64,000 nt of DNA from Proteus vulgaris (GTDB taxonomy: Bacteria > Pseudomonadota > Gammaproteobacteria > Enterobacterales > Enterobacteriaceae). The translations under genes were made by a program, and so were the position numbers. The notes beneath the pieces were generated by a model. That model was not told the DNA's origin. It did not search any database and worked only from the letters and a program-made list of their open reading frames with translations. The stretch covers positions 3,013,501 to 3,077,500 of the forward strand of contig LR590468.1 in assembly GCA_901472505.1 (NCBI GenBank), written 5' to 3'. Shown in pieces: positions 32,337 to 42,258 of the stretch. The number at the start of each line of letters is the position of its first letter. Position 1 is the first letter of the stretch.

Positions 32337-35171
32337 TTGAGATATCTCTCGTCCTTTAAGACATCGTTAAAAATTTCCCGCTACCTTTTTCGCATATTAG
32401 GTATTATGTTGTGGGCAATGGGTGCATTGCTAACCATGTTTTACCTTATCAATATTTTCAATGATACTAAGTCTGATATTCGTCAGGAGTATAGTAATAA
32501 CTATACAAATCTTCTTAGTTTCTTTAGGCAAACCTCAAGCACTATCCGTGATTTACAATATCTCGCTGAACGTCACCAAGAGCAAATCAATTTAAATCCA
32601 GGCATGAAGAATTCATTATTTTATGAAGGACCGTTTTCACTTCATAAGCTTAATGAAACTGCAGATTGTGAATTATTTAAAGGGCAAACGAACAACTATT
32701 TCCGCTCGTTTAATAGTATTTTATATTACTGGAAAGATAATACGCCGGCATTACAAGGGATAAACCAAGTTTTTATGGTGGGTTCTCACAGTATGTGTAT
32801 GATTAATTTTCCTTTACGTGCATCACCTGTCGATACTGAAATGTTGAAAAAGATGGTTTACGAAAATACGCGTAACTACATTAATCAACGAGCACAAGGC
32901 AAAGAAGTTAACCAATACTGGATAGTGCCTGACGCAAAAGGAGATAGTGGCATTTTATATGTTATGTCACCAGTTTATGCTTCAGGTAAATTTATTGGTT
33001 TAATTGGTATTGAAAGAGCAATTCGTCTTGAATATTTCTCTCCAGCCAAAGATAGAGTGATTTCTATCCATCTTCTGAATAGCAGAAATACTGCGGTATT
33101 AAGCTATCCTGCAGAAAATAATTATCGTTTTGTTAAGCAAGTTGCTGATGTGAGTGCGCCTTATTTTGGTTTTGACGAAGATTTCAGCGAATTAGTTGCA
33201 AAACGAAAACTGTTACCATCCTCTTTTAGTGTTGTGTATTCATTACCACTGAAACAAATTCTAAATGAATTTAAATTTACTATTTTTAATGCGCTGATAT
33301 TAAATATTATTTCAGCCATTTTCATTTTTATTTTTGTATGGATTTTTGAGAGAAAAATATTTTCACCGGCAGAAAACAACGCTTCTCGATTAGAAGAACA
33401 TGAACAGTTTAACCATAAAATAGTGGCATCAGCACCTGTCTGAATTAGCATTCTGAGAATACGGGATGGCATGATCATTTTAAGTAACGAATTAGCACAT
33501 AATTATTTTCGGTTGCTAAGTCACAGTGATAAGCAAAATATTTTATCTATTATTGCTGAGAAAAGTAGCAATATGGTTGATGTAGTGACGAATAACCGTA
33601 ATCATTTACAAATTAGTTTTGTTAATTCACGTTATCAAAATGAAGATGTGGCTATCTGTGTTTTAGTGGATATTAGTGCTCGCGTTAAAATGGAGCGTTC
33701 ATTACAAAATATGGCAACAGCAGCAGAACAGGCTAACCAAGCAAAATCAATGTTCTTAGCTACAGTGAGTCATGAATTACGTACACCGCTTTATGGTATT
33801 ATTGGTAACTTAGAGTTATTACAATCTTTTGCGCAAAATGATGATACAAGTCGATTATTAAAAACGATGGATAACTCCTCATCACTGTTGCTAAAAATTA
33901 TTAGTGATATTCTCGACTTCTCAAAAATTGAATCTAAACAGTTAAAAATTGAGATAAAACCGTTTAATTGCCGCCAAGTACTTTCTTTTGTTATTTCTAA
34001 CTATTTACCTCTGATAGCGAAAAAAGGTTTATCCATTTACTGTTTTATCGAGCCTGATGTTCCTAAAATTGTTAATAGTGACCCTGTTCGTGTACAACAA
34101 GTTATTTCTAATCTATTGAATAACAGTATTAAATTTACTACGACAGGGTGTATTACCTTGCATCTTTATAAAGATGAATATTACTTGTATTTTGATATTC
34201 ATGATACAGGACGAGGGATAGGTAAAAAGGCATTACATGAGCTTTTTGAACCATTCTTCCAAGTTTCACAAAATACAGAAAGTGCATCCGAAGGTACAGG
34301 GTTAGGTTTGGCTATTTGTGAAAAACTGATTAACTTAATGGACGGCGATATTAGTGTTGTTTCACAAGAAAATATTGGTAGTCGCTTTACCGTTCGAATA
34401 CCACTTTATGGTGCATTAGATGAGAGTGGGCTGTCTTCCAAAAAAGACATTTATAAAGAAAGTACAATTCGTTGCTTTATTGATATAAAAAATCTTTATT
34501 TAGAAAGATTTATTAGCCGATACCTCAATTACTTTGGATTGAGCTGTGAATTATTAACAGAAGAAACAATTCTATCTTCAACCGATTTTATCATTACAGA
34601 CTATGATGATTCGAGAAGTCATAATTGCCAATTTATTAGGATTGATGAGCATTATTTCGAGCCATCTAAAAAAATAGCTGAAAATATCTGGGTATGCAGT
34701 ACTTATAAATTGAATGAATTAACAAAGATAATACTGCAATTACCACAAAATAAAATAGACCTAAACTGTGTTGATATGATTGAACTCAATACAGATTGTG
34801 GCTTACCAGTATTGACTATTTTGATTGTAGATGACCATCCCATAAATCGCTTATTGCTGACCGATCAACTGAAAAAAATAGGTTTTAATACAGCAACTGC
34901 TGAAGACGGCTGTGATGCATTAACCTATTTAGCAAAAAATCATGTCGACATTATTCTGACCGATGTCAATATGCCAAATATGAATGGTTACCAGCTTGCA
35001 ACACATATACGAGAAATGGGGAGTGATATGCCAGTGATTGGGGTAACGGCGAATGCAATAGCAGAAGAGAAGCAACGTTGTATTGACGCAGGAATGAATG
35101 ATTGTGTGTCTAAACCAGTATCACTTTCTATTTTAAGAGAAGTACTGGTAGGACATATTCCTAAAGAATAA
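32337..35171 (+). CDS. rcsC: Hybrid sensor kinase RcsC, interrupted by in-frame TGA
   Basis: Inner-membrane hybrid kinase of the Rcs envelope-stress phosphorelay. It starts with TTG at 32337 (RYLSSFKTSLKISRY aligns with the E. coli N-terminus), after AGGGTGG. Layout: membrane helix at about residues 20-42, periplasmic domain to about 310, second helix, then ATVSHELRTPLYG with phosphorylatable His479, ATPase motifs DTGRGIGKKAL and GTGLGLAICEKL, and a C-terminal receiver with Asp876 in LTDVNMPN. Codon 369 (33441-33443) is TGA where GGA is expected (SAPVGI), and both halves are in the same frame, so this is a nonsense change, not a shift. As written the kinase core would be lost unless read through. 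Confidence 0.93.
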
Positions 35172-35201
35172 TTCACGTAGCTGCCATTTAAATGTGTAAA
35201 T

Positions 35202-35233
35202 AAAAAGAGACTAATTTATTAGTCTCTTTTTAT
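35202..35233. terminator. Bidirectional terminator between rcsC and rcsB
   Basis: AAAAAGAGACTAA pairing with TTAGTCTCTTTTT, followed by TATTTTTT on the plus strand. Confidence 0.9.
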
Positions 35234-35364
35234 TTTTTAAGCAACAATAAAGTTAAAGACATGGATAAAATTGAATGTAGGGACCACCAATAAGATATCT
35301 TACAGGTTCTAGAGCAGGAGCAAATAAACGGTGGGCTATAGTGTATACTACACCTGTTTGGTGC

Positions 35365-36117
35365 TTAGTTAGCGGAGGAATAAAGACGAAAAAGCAGAGA
35401 AGCTCCACAGTGGGTTGAGCTTCCTGATTTTATCGGTACTGTAAACGGTAGCTTGAAACGGTTAATCTGGTCCGTTAATTTCCTTATAATAGTGACTGAT
35501 GATAAGTAATTAAGTAGTGCGATATCGTTATCAACACCCAGTTTCATCATAGCTGATTTTTTCTGGCTACTGATCGTTTTAATACTACGATTAAGTTTTT
35601 TCGCAATCTCCGTGACGAGAAAGCCTTCAGCAAATAATCTCAGTACTTCACTTTCTTTCGGTGATAAACGTTTATCGCCATAGCCATTCGCATTTACTTT
35701 TTCAAGTAGCTTTGCGACGCTTTCAGGCATAAACTTCTTGCCTTTTTGCAGTGCTGCCAATGCTTTAGGAAGGTCTGTCGGAGCGCCTTGCTTAAGCACA
35801 ATACCTTCAATTTCAAGATCAAGAACTGCACTTAAAATAGCAGGGTTATTATTCATAGTAAGTACAATAATCGACAAATTCGGGTAATGTCTTTTGATGT
35901 ACTTAATTAGTGTAATACCATCACCATACTTATCGCCTGGCATAGATAAGTCAGTAATTAATGCATCTGCATTTAGCTTAGGTAAGTTATTGATAAGTGA
36001 TGTAGAATCTTCAAACTCACCAACCACATTAACCCATTCAATTTGTTCTAAAGATTTACGAATACCGAATAAAACGATTGGGTGATCATCGGCAATAATA
36101 ATATTAAGGTTATTCAT
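35365..36117 (-). CDS. rcsB: Response regulator RcsB (unusual C-terminal tail)
   Basis: DNA-binding output regulator of the Rcs phosphorelay, which represses flhDC and swarming in Proteus. The receiver is near-identical to E. coli RcsB, with ADDHPIVLFGIRKSLEQ and the phospho-Asp in ALITDLSMPG (about residue 56). The LuxR-type helix-turn-helix is LRLFAEGFLVTEIAKKLNRS. E. coli RcsB ends soon after NYLSSVT (216 residues), but this frame adds about 40 residues (IIRKLTDQINRF and on) that run into a hairpin at 35399-35430 resembling the gene's terminator. Both other frames stop within a few codons of SSVTI, so an indel near 35485-35495 is likely. It is encoded three bases after rcsD. Confidence 0.93.
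   Translation of the reverse strand: MNNLNIIIADDHPIVLFGIRKSLEQIEWVNVVGEFEDSTSLINNLPKLNADALITDLSMPGDKYGDGITLIKYIKRHYPNLSIIVLTMNNNPAILSAVLDLEIEGIVLKQGAPTDLPKALAALQKGKKFMPESVAKLLEKVNANGYGDKRLSPKESEVLRLFAEGFLVTEIAKKLNRSIKTISSQKKSAMMKLGVDNDIALLNYLSSVTIIRKLTDQINRFKLPFTVPIKSGSSTHCGASLLFRLYSSAN
35399..35430 (-). terminator. Candidate rcsB terminator
   Basis: Minus-strand GAAGCTC-AACCCACTGTG-GAGCTTC hairpin followed by TCTGCTTTTT. It lies inside the written end of rcsB, which argues that the true stop is earlier. Confidence 0.5.
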
Positions 36118-36119
36118 GT

Positions 36120-38834
36120 TTAATTGTTACCTTGCTGCAGCAACTGTTGAATCCATTTATCCAGTTGAGTGATACGTTCTTCGATCTCTAATTCATTATG
36201 ATTTTTTATGTCATGCTCTAAATATTCACAGCTTTCTCTGAGATATTCTAAATCTAACATGGCAAAAACCCCTTTTAGACGATGAGCTGTCTGGGCTAGA
36301 GAATGAAAGTCTTTATTTGTTGCTTCTAAGTGTAGTTTCTCAACATCAATAGGAACAGTACTGATAAATAGTTCCTTATAATCACTACCATTCAACTTCT
36401 TCCTATAATTATTAAGAATTACTTCGTAATTATCAAGGTTATTATTTTCATCCAAAATACTCTCTTCATTTGTATCTAGAGAAAATGACGCATTTTCTTC
36501 AATTAAATAAGTAATAGCTTCTATTAAAGGATCACCGAAGTTATAGTTACACTTTATTAAATTTTTTGATATTTTTTCAAATCCAACAATAGCGCTCATT
36601 AATAATATTGTTGGGGACTCTGGGCTATCATCCAAAGTATCTTTAAGTATGATATCGTATTCGGGATAAAGATTCTCTCTATTTTTATCAAAGTATGTCG
36701 CGCCATATTTATCAAGCTGTTGACAGATGATTTTTTCTATTTCAGGGTTTTTTATGGCGATTTTTGCGTTTATTCCTTCTAATAATACGTTAAAAGTCCG
36801 TTCTTCCGTATCTATATGCTGGTATGGAAGTACAATTCGGAAATGAGAACCAATACTTTCTTGGCTTTTAATTGTTAACTCACCTTGAATTTTATTACAT
36901 AACAAATGACATAAATAAAAAATAATCCCAGAATTGGAATAATATTTATCTCCGATTGCTTGCCCTAGGAATGGGTATTTTATATTAGCAATATCTTGTG
37001 GGGTTAGCCCACTTCCACTATCAATAATATCAATAACTATTTCTTTTTTATCTTGATCTTTATTTTTAACTAAATTTAGATTAACAGTTATTTTTCCATA
37101 GTTAGTCGTACTAATGGCATAATTAATCAATGATAAAATAATCTTACTTAATGCAGGGCCATCATTAATTAAAAGTAAACCCGGTCTTATATTATTATGG
37201 AAATAAAGGGTTAAACCTTTTCTTATCATAAACGGTGATGCTGTTATCAAAATGGATTCAACTAATGTTGAAAGCTCAAACTCATCCTTGTGAATTTTCC
37301 ATTCCTGGTTTTCTAACTTATTAATTAACGTAATATTTTCTATCCATTCGGAAATGTAATTTGTCTTTTCTAATAATAAGCTAAGTAATTGCTGATGGGT
37401 GCTTTCGGGCAAGAGTTCTTTGAATTGATAAACCATCTCATTTATATCTTTGATTGGACGCATTAATTCTAATGACATATTAGATAAGATTTTACGTCGT
37501 GCGATGGTGTTTTTTTCATATTCTTGCTGTGCTAGTTGTAATTTTTTATTGATGAGTGCTTCATTGTCTTTATTCAGAAATATGAATAATAACGTATTGT
37601 CAATATTGCTATTATTGCTGGTTCTAATCTCATAAATTTCATTATTGATCGCTGTTTGGATTAAGCCATTATGCTCAATCGCCATTTGACGGATCTTTGA
37701 CAAGTCGATATGAGGCAATAGTTTCTCAGCATGGCTGTTGCTAATAATTTTATGGTTGGAGGAGAAATTGTAGACTAATAATCCGATTGGAAGATTAGAA
37801 ATGATATCGTTAGTCATCTCTTCTTTAATTCGCAGATTACGAGTCATTGAGATATAAGGGAAAACATACTTGTTACGTATATAGATGTGTCCGAACACAG
37901 AAATTGAAATAAAAGCAAGTAGGCTGATTAATAACCAGATATTTTTATAAGCGATCTCTTTAATCATCAATTTCAACGGATATTCATAAGAGAGTGAGTA
38001 GGGAATACCCGCAATAGGTTGAGAAAAAATTAAAGAAGAGCCATCAGTTGAGATCTCAATATTGTTTTTATCATAGACAGACTGCTGGCCTGTCGGTAGT
38101 AATCTTAAGTAGTGTGGTGATAACTCTGAAGGTAAAAAATTATTAATAGGTAAATCAAAGGCCACCACGCTAGTAAGTTGCCCTGGTACATTAAACATAA
38201 TACGGTAGGTATAGTAATAGATATTTTCTGTAGACATCTTTCTAATAGGAGAAAGACTCTCTTTTTCATCTAATGCGGTTGATTGCATCAACAGTTCAGA
38301 GCGTTTGTTTTCAGCAGTTAACGTTAAGTAGCTTTCTTTGTAACGAATTTCTGGTTTTAGTACAGAGTGAGTGGTAATTAAAATAAGATCATTTCCTTTA
38401 CCATTTAGATAATAAAGTGAACTGTAATCATTACGCACACCCCAGATAATTTCGAGTGAATTTGCAAACCGCTGTGCTAGTTGGAAAGTTTGTTCATTGG
38501 GTTTACCAAATATAATGGCATCAATTGTTTGATCTCGACCTTCAAGCCAAAAGACATCAGAACGTAGTTTTATTGGGTTAAGTGGTAAGGGGGGAAAGGC
38601 AGAGGTGTCTGATACTTTATTTGATAACTGAAAAAGCTGATTAGAGTGATAACGGTAATCTTCAACCTGTAAAGCAAATTTATGAGTCGTGTTGTTGATA
38701 GCATTTTTCTTACTATCTAGCCAAGTATCAAAATAACTGTAAGCGTATAGAAAAAGAGATATGACCATGAAAAGAAGAAACAGGGCATATAAACGAGTTA
38801 GTGTATTTGGCTTGAGTTGGTTCAATGTACGCAT
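36120..38834 (-). CDS. rcsD: Phosphotransfer protein RcsD (RsbA)
   Basis: Inner-membrane histidine phosphotransferase that passes phosphate between RcsC and RcsB, 904 residues. Membrane helices lie at about residues 15-35 and 300-320 around a periplasmic domain. A degenerate kinase-like region (ARRKILSNMSLELMRPI lacks the catalytic His) and ATPase-like part follow. The C-terminal HPt domain carries His851 in AQTAHRLKG. In P. mirabilis this gene is rsbA, a regulator of swarming. It is upstream of rcsB in the same direction, with rcsC convergent. Confidence 0.95.
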   Translation of the reverse strand: MRTLNQLKPNTLTRLYALFLLFMVISLFLYAYSYFDTWLDSKKNAINNTTHKFALQVEDYRYHSNQLFQLSNKVSDTSAFPPLPLNPIKLRSDVFWLEGRDQTIDAIIFGKPNEQTFQLAQRFANSLEIIWGVRNDYSSLYYLNGKGNDLILITTHSVLKPEIRYKESYLTLTAENKRSELLMQSTALDEKESLSPIRKMSTENIYYYTYRIMFNVPGQLTSVVAFDLPINNFLPSELSPHYLRLLPTGQQSVYDKNNIEISTDGSSLIFSQPIAGIPYSLSYEYPLKLMIKEIAYKNIWLLISLLAFISISVFGHIYIRNKYVFPYISMTRNLRIKEEMTNDIISNLPIGLLVYNFSSNHKIISNSHAEKLLPHIDLSKIRQMAIEHNGLIQTAINNEIYEIRTSNNSNIDNTLLFIFLNKDNEALINKKLQLAQQEYEKNTIARRKILSNMSLELMRPIKDINEMVYQFKELLPESTHQQLLSLLLEKTNYISEWIENITLINKLENQEWKIHKDEFELSTLVESILITASPFMIRKGLTLYFHNNIRPGLLLINDGPALSKIILSLINYAISTTNYGKITVNLNLVKNKDQDKKEIVIDIIDSGSGLTPQDIANIKYPFLGQAIGDKYYSNSGIIFYLCHLLCNKIQGELTIKSQESIGSHFRIVLPYQHIDTEERTFNVLLEGINAKIAIKNPEIEKIICQQLDKYGATYFDKNRENLYPEYDIILKDTLDDSPESPTILLMSAIVGFEKISKNLIKCNYNFGDPLIEAITYLIEENASFSLDTNEESILDENNNLDNYEVILNNYRKKLNGSDYKELFISTVPIDVEKLHLEATNKDFHSLAQTAHRLKGVFAMLDLEYLRESCEYLEHDIKNHNELEIEERITQLDKWIQQLLQQGNN

Positions 38835-38997
38835 TCAGTTTGCGAGCCTTTAAGAAACAATATAATTAAAAAAGAAAAGTTGAATAAACAATCACCATTA
38901 TTCAGCCATTATATTAACAGGTTATCGCTTTAAAAGGGATATTCGGATGAACTTTGAGCAAACAAACAAAAAAAGCATATTTTTTTACAATAGAAGC

Positions 38998-39026
38998 TAG
39001 ACAGCAGGGTCAGAGATAGGCATAAT
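38998..39026 (+). promoter_or_regulatory. Promoter of tRNA pair, copy 1
   Basis: -35 TAGACA (38998-39003), 17-base spacer, -10 CATAAT (39021-39026), then a GC-rich CCGCGC discriminator typical of stringently controlled stable-RNA promoters. Confidence 0.75.
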
Positions 39027-39036
39027 TCCGCGCTAT

Positions 39037-39124
39037 GGAAGGATGGCCGAGTGGCTGAAGGCAGCGGTCTTGAAAACCGCCGATGGGAAACCATCCTAGA
39101 GTTCGAATCTCTATCCTTCCGCCA
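39037..39124 (+). tRNA. tRNA-Ser (anticodon UGA), copy 1
   Basis: An 88-base class II tRNA with CCA encoded. The acceptor GGAAGGA pairs with TCCTTCC. The anticodon loop CTTGAAA gives UGA. A long variable arm (CCGATGGGAAACCATCC region) and GTTCGAATC T loop are present. Confidence 0.97.
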
Positions 39125-39130
39125 GAATTA

Positions 39131-39206
<76 letters not shown>

Positions 39207-39212
39207 TATAAG

Positions 39213-39246
39213 AACCCGTTATCTCGTAAGAGGTAGCGGGTTTTTT
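39213..39246 (+). terminator. Terminator of tRNA pair, copy 1
   Basis: AACCCGTTATCTC-GTAA-GAGGTAGCGGGTT stem with one G-T pair, followed by TTTTT. Confidence 0.92.
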
Positions 39247-39446
39247 CTTACCTATGTTTTATTTACCATCATCTTTTTAAGTTTTTTTCCTTCTCTGTTG
39301 TTCCATCTATCTCACAATACCTTCTTGTTTATTATTTTAAATTATCAAAAATTAACCACTATATTAGTGGGTTAGCATTTTTTAAACAAAATCAGACTGA
39401 AGATTGAGCAAACAGATAAAAAAGTCATTTTTTTTACAATCAGGAC

Positions 39447-39475
39447 TAGACAGCGAGGCCAGAGATAGGCATAAT
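39447..39475 (+). promoter_or_regulatory. Promoter of tRNA pair, copy 2
   Basis: Same -35 TAGACA and -10 CATAAT with 17-base spacing as copy 1, shifted by 449 bases. The spacer differs at two positions. Confidence 0.75.
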
Positions 39476-39485
39476 TCCGCGCTAT

Positions 39486-39573
39486 GGAAGGATGGCCGAG
39501 TGGCTGAAGGCAGCGGTCTTGAAAACCGCCGATGGGAAACCATCCTAGAGTTCGAATCTCTATCCTTCCGCCA
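39486..39573 (+). tRNA. tRNA-Ser (anticodon UGA), copy 2
   Basis: Identical over its full length to copy 1, exactly 449 bases downstream. Confidence 0.97.
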
Positions 39574-39579
39574 GAATTA

Positions 39580-39655
<76 letters not shown>

Positions 39656-39661
39656 TATAAG

Positions 39662-39695
39662 AACCCGTTATCTTGAAAGAGATAGCGGGTTTTTT
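39662..39695 (+). terminator. Terminator of tRNA pair, copy 2
   Basis: AACCCGTTATCTT-GAAA-GAGATAGCGGGTT hairpin plus T-run; stem changes relative to copy 1 largely keep pairing. Confidence 0.9.
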
Positions 39696-39733
39696 CTTTG
39701 GTTAAATCTTAATGATAAAGCATGTATGTACTG

Positions 39734-39771
39734 AAAAAACACCACATTAATAAAAAGATGGTGGTGTTTTT
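39734..39771. terminator. Bidirectional terminator before the prophage repressor
   Basis: AAAAACACCA pairing with TGGTGTTTTT around an AT-rich loop. It ends the leftward repressor gene. Confidence 0.8.
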
Positions 39772-39785
39772 AAGCATTACAATGA

Positions 39786-40523
39786 TTACCATCCCATAAC
39801 TGACCAGTTAAATACACGCCCCAAGATTTTTACTTCTTCTAATGTTGAACGCTCATCAGGGTAATCAATAGTGTTATAGCTACGGATGATAATGGTGTTA
39901 TTGGGAAGTCGATGTAAAATTTTGACTCTCAAAAGATCACCTTGTTGAATAGCATAAATACCGCCATCAATAATTTTTGTATGTCCTGTACTGATAGTGA
40001 CGATTGATCCATCAGGAATAACTGGGGACATACTGTCGCCATGCACTTTAAAGGCAACGGCATCGCTAGGTTGTACACCATAGCGATTAAATGTAGAACG
40101 AGAAAATCTCAACAATTCCACCTTTTGATTATCAGTGGTACAACTTCCGAAACCGGCAGCTAATTCAATAGTCGTATAGAAGGGGATTTCAACTTCATCT
40201 CGTTCTATCGGGGTATTATTGTCCCAATCATTAACCGGTGTCATTTCATTGACTGAAATGCCATCATTTCTTTTCGCTCCTCGTCCATACTCTAACCATT
40301 CTGGTCGAATATCTAACCACTGACTTAGGGCTAAAATGTTGGTTGAGTCAGGAATTGATTCACAATTTAGCCATTTCCATACAGCTGGCGCGCTCACTTT
40401 TATGCCTTGTTCAGCGAGTGCATCTGTAATTCTTTTACCTAATCCACGACCAGCGATCCCTGAATCTAAACACGCTTCTTGAAGTCTTTTTGTAAACTCC
40501 ATTTTATTGTCATTTTTAACCAT
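39786..40523 (-). CDS. CI-type prophage repressor (HTH plus S24 peptidase)
   Basis: A 245-residue lambdoid repressor. The N-terminal helix-turn-helix spans about residues 15-70 (ITDALAEQGIKVSAPAVWKWLN). The C-terminal LexA-like S24 domain has catalytic Ser164 in HGDSMSP and Lys201 in RVKIL, so RecA-stimulated self-cleavage should be possible. The linker cleavage site is probably near ELAAGFGS (an Ala-Gly pair), as in other CI proteins. It is the leftmost gene of the prophage remnant and likely binds the palindrome upstream of its start. Confidence 0.88.
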   Translation of the reverse strand: MVKNDNKMEFTKRLQEACLDSGIAGRGLGKRITDALAEQGIKVSAPAVWKWLNCESIPDSTNILALSQWLDIRPEWLEYGRGAKRNDGISVNEMTPVNDWDNNTPIERDEVEIPFYTTIELAAGFGSCTTDNQKVELLRFSRSTFNRYGVQPSDAVAFKVHGDSMSPVIPDGSIVTISTGHTKIIDGGIYAIQQGDLLRVKILHRLPNNTIIIRSYNTIDYPDERSTLEEVKILGRVFNWSVMGW

Positions 40524-40571
40524 TGGTTAATTTCCTTTGCTACTTGACGTCACTTTGGTTAAAATATAACA

Positions 40572-40586
40572 TTAACTACTAGTTAA
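40572..40586. promoter_or_regulatory. Perfect palindrome, likely CI operator
   Basis: TTAACTACTAGTTAA is a 15-base perfect palindrome, 50 bases before the repressor start. Related TTGGTTAA half sites occur nearby, one overlapping the repressor start region. Typical of a repressor autoregulation region. Confidence 0.6.
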
Positions 40587-40764
40587 TAAAAGTAGAAAAA
40601 ATACAAAAAAAGTAACTAAATAAACCAATACAAGAGTGGTAAGTAAAAAATCACGTTGAGATAACGCCGTAAAATGCGGGTGATTTAGATGCATAAATGC
40701 CATGCCTTGTCGTGGTACATGGATGACCAAATTAGTAATGATAGGAAATCAAAAGGAGCATTAA

Positions 40765-41580
40765 ATGAGACTAGCAGACTTACCTAAATATTTTTCACCA
40801 AAAAGCATTGTATTAAGTGATGTAAGAACCGTTAAAGCGGTAGATTCGCTTTCTGTGACGGATGTGATGACATCAATTAGTTTAGTTACGCGAAAAGGGC
40901 GTATGGGCATAGAGTTGTTTTTAGCTAAACATAATATTAATCATCCAGATGAAGCGATAGAAAGTCTTTATCAATACGCGTTAACTCAGGCATACCAATA
41001 TAAAGCGATTGATAAACTAACTGAAAATGATAAAGCCAAGGTTTTACATATTATTGCCAATTATGCCTTTCAAGATTATTCAAGAAGTGCAGCAAGCAAA
41101 AAAGTTTGCCCTGATTGCAGTAATGGATTTATTGAAGTTGACGTTTTTACTACCAAAAGCTATACATCAAAACCAGTTAAAAGGTTTGAGCGAAATCTTA
41201 AAAATGCACTTAAAGTAAAACCAACAAATAACATTTCTTATCGAGAAGTCAGAGAGATAACTCGTGTCGTTTGCCCAACGTGTAAAGGGAAAGCTGAAAT
41301 TCGCTTAGCTTGCCGTTGTCATGGCCGTGGCCAAGTTTTGGATAAAAAAGAGAGTGAAAAACAGGGCTTGTCAGTTTTTAAGCCTTGTAGCAAATGCGCA
41401 GGACGCGGATATCCTCGTTTAAAATTCAGTGAAGTATTAGCGCAAGTACAAACGGTGGTGAGTGTTTCTAAAACAGTAGCATACAGTAACTATAAGGCAT
41501 TATTTGAACATTTAGTGGAAGAATGCTTTAAAGAAGAGTCTTTATCAGAAAAAATTCTTCAAGAAGTAACTATTGAGTAA
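40765..41580 (+). CDS. Q-type phage late antitermination protein
   Basis: A 271-residue protein with a zinc-ribbon-like central region (CPDCSNG at about residue 115, CPTCKG near 171, CRCHGRG and CSKCAGRG near 191-215), as in lambdoid antitermination proteins of the phage 82 Q family. The AAAGGAGC ribosome site is good. It is followed by a promoter-like site and two terminators before the lysis genes, the expected pR' arrangement. All genes normally between CI and Q (cro, replication) are missing. Confidence 0.78.
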   Translation: MRLADLPKYFSPKSIVLSDVRTVKAVDSLSVTDVMTSISLVTRKGRMGIELFLAKHNINHPDEAIESLYQYALTQAYQYKAIDKLTENDKAKVLHIIANYAFQDYSRSAASKKVCPDCSNGFIEVDVFTTKSYTSKPVKRFERNLKNALKVKPTNNISYREVREITRVVCPTCKGKAEIRLACRCHGRGQVLDKKESEKQGLSVFKPCSKCAGRGYPRLKFSEVLAQVQTVVSVSKTVAYSNYKALFEHLVEECFKEESLSEKILQEVTIE

Positions 41581-41623
41581 TAATTTTCTCTATTTATTTA
41601 TTTATTTTTTTAGAAAATAGTTA

Positions 41624-41652
41624 TTGACTTTCAGGAAAAATAAACATACCAT
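41624..41652 (+). promoter_or_regulatory. Candidate late promoter (pR'-like)
   Basis: TTGACT, 17-base spacer, TACCAT. It lies just after the Q-like gene and upstream of two intrinsic terminators and the lysis cassette. Confidence 0.45.
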
Positions 41653-41699
41653 ACCTCCAAAGTGAGAGATTTGTATCTAAAGACCTCACGACAGAATAT

Positions 41700-41730
41700 A
41701 AAAAGCCCTACTTAAATTGGGGCTTTTTTT
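41700..41730 (+). terminator. Terminator 1 between Q-like gene and holin
   Basis: AAAAGCCC-TACTTAAATT-GGGGCTTTTTTT hairpin, a possible Q-responsive tR'. Confidence 0.85.
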
Positions 41731-41791
41731 GTATCTGTATTTTCTTAACGAATACAAAGTAACAATATTTGTTAAAGTTTATTTTCAATTG

Positions 41792-41816
41792 AAGACCACA
41801 ATGTGGTCTTTTTTTA
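41792..41816 (+). terminator. Terminator 2 between Q-like gene and holin
   Basis: AAGACCAC-AAT-GTGGTCTT hairpin followed by TTTTT. Confidence 0.85.
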
Positions 41817-41949
41817 TATCCGCCATTTATCTAATTAGATAAATAAAACATAAACATACTCATGTTAAAACCGCGCTTAAATTTAAGTGCGGTAGATGAG
41901 TATCTTATTTATTACATTTCCTCCTATTGGAGGTAAGCCGTGAGAAACA

Positions 41950-42258
41950 ATGAAAGAAAATCCAGATATATGGGAACAGATATTTATTGTTCTTTCTTCA
42001 ATGAAAGAACAAGGGATATCAGCCTCTCTAGCTGGAGGAATGGCTATTCTTCGAGGTTTATATAACGGCGGAGGATGGAAAAAAACCTCTATAGATGGGT
42101 TGATGTGTGCAATGTTTGCTTGGTTTATTAAAGATATTCTCATTTTATTTAATATTAATCATGAGTTTGCTTACTTAGCCAGTGTTTTTATTGGCTATAT
42201 TGGCGTGGATTCCGTGAGTAAACTTCTCAAAGGAAGAGCTGGAGTTAAAAATGGCTAA
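41950..42258 (+). CDS. Phage holin, lambda-type family
   Basis: A 102-residue membrane protein with two to three hydrophobic segments (SLAGGMAILRGLY, GLMCAMFAWFIKDILILF, YLASVFIGYIGVD) and a short basic tail. The layout and GWKKTSIDGLMCAM region match the lambda-family holins of enterobacterial prophages, which release the lytic enzyme to the periplasm. A GGAGG ribosome site precedes the start by about 18 bases. The end overlaps the next lysis gene by eight bases. Confidence 0.8.
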   Translation: MKENPDIWEQIFIVLSSMKEQGISASLAGGMAILRGLYNGGGWKKTSIDGLMCAMFAWFIKDILILFNINHEFAYLASVFIGYIGVDSVSKLLKGRAGVKNG

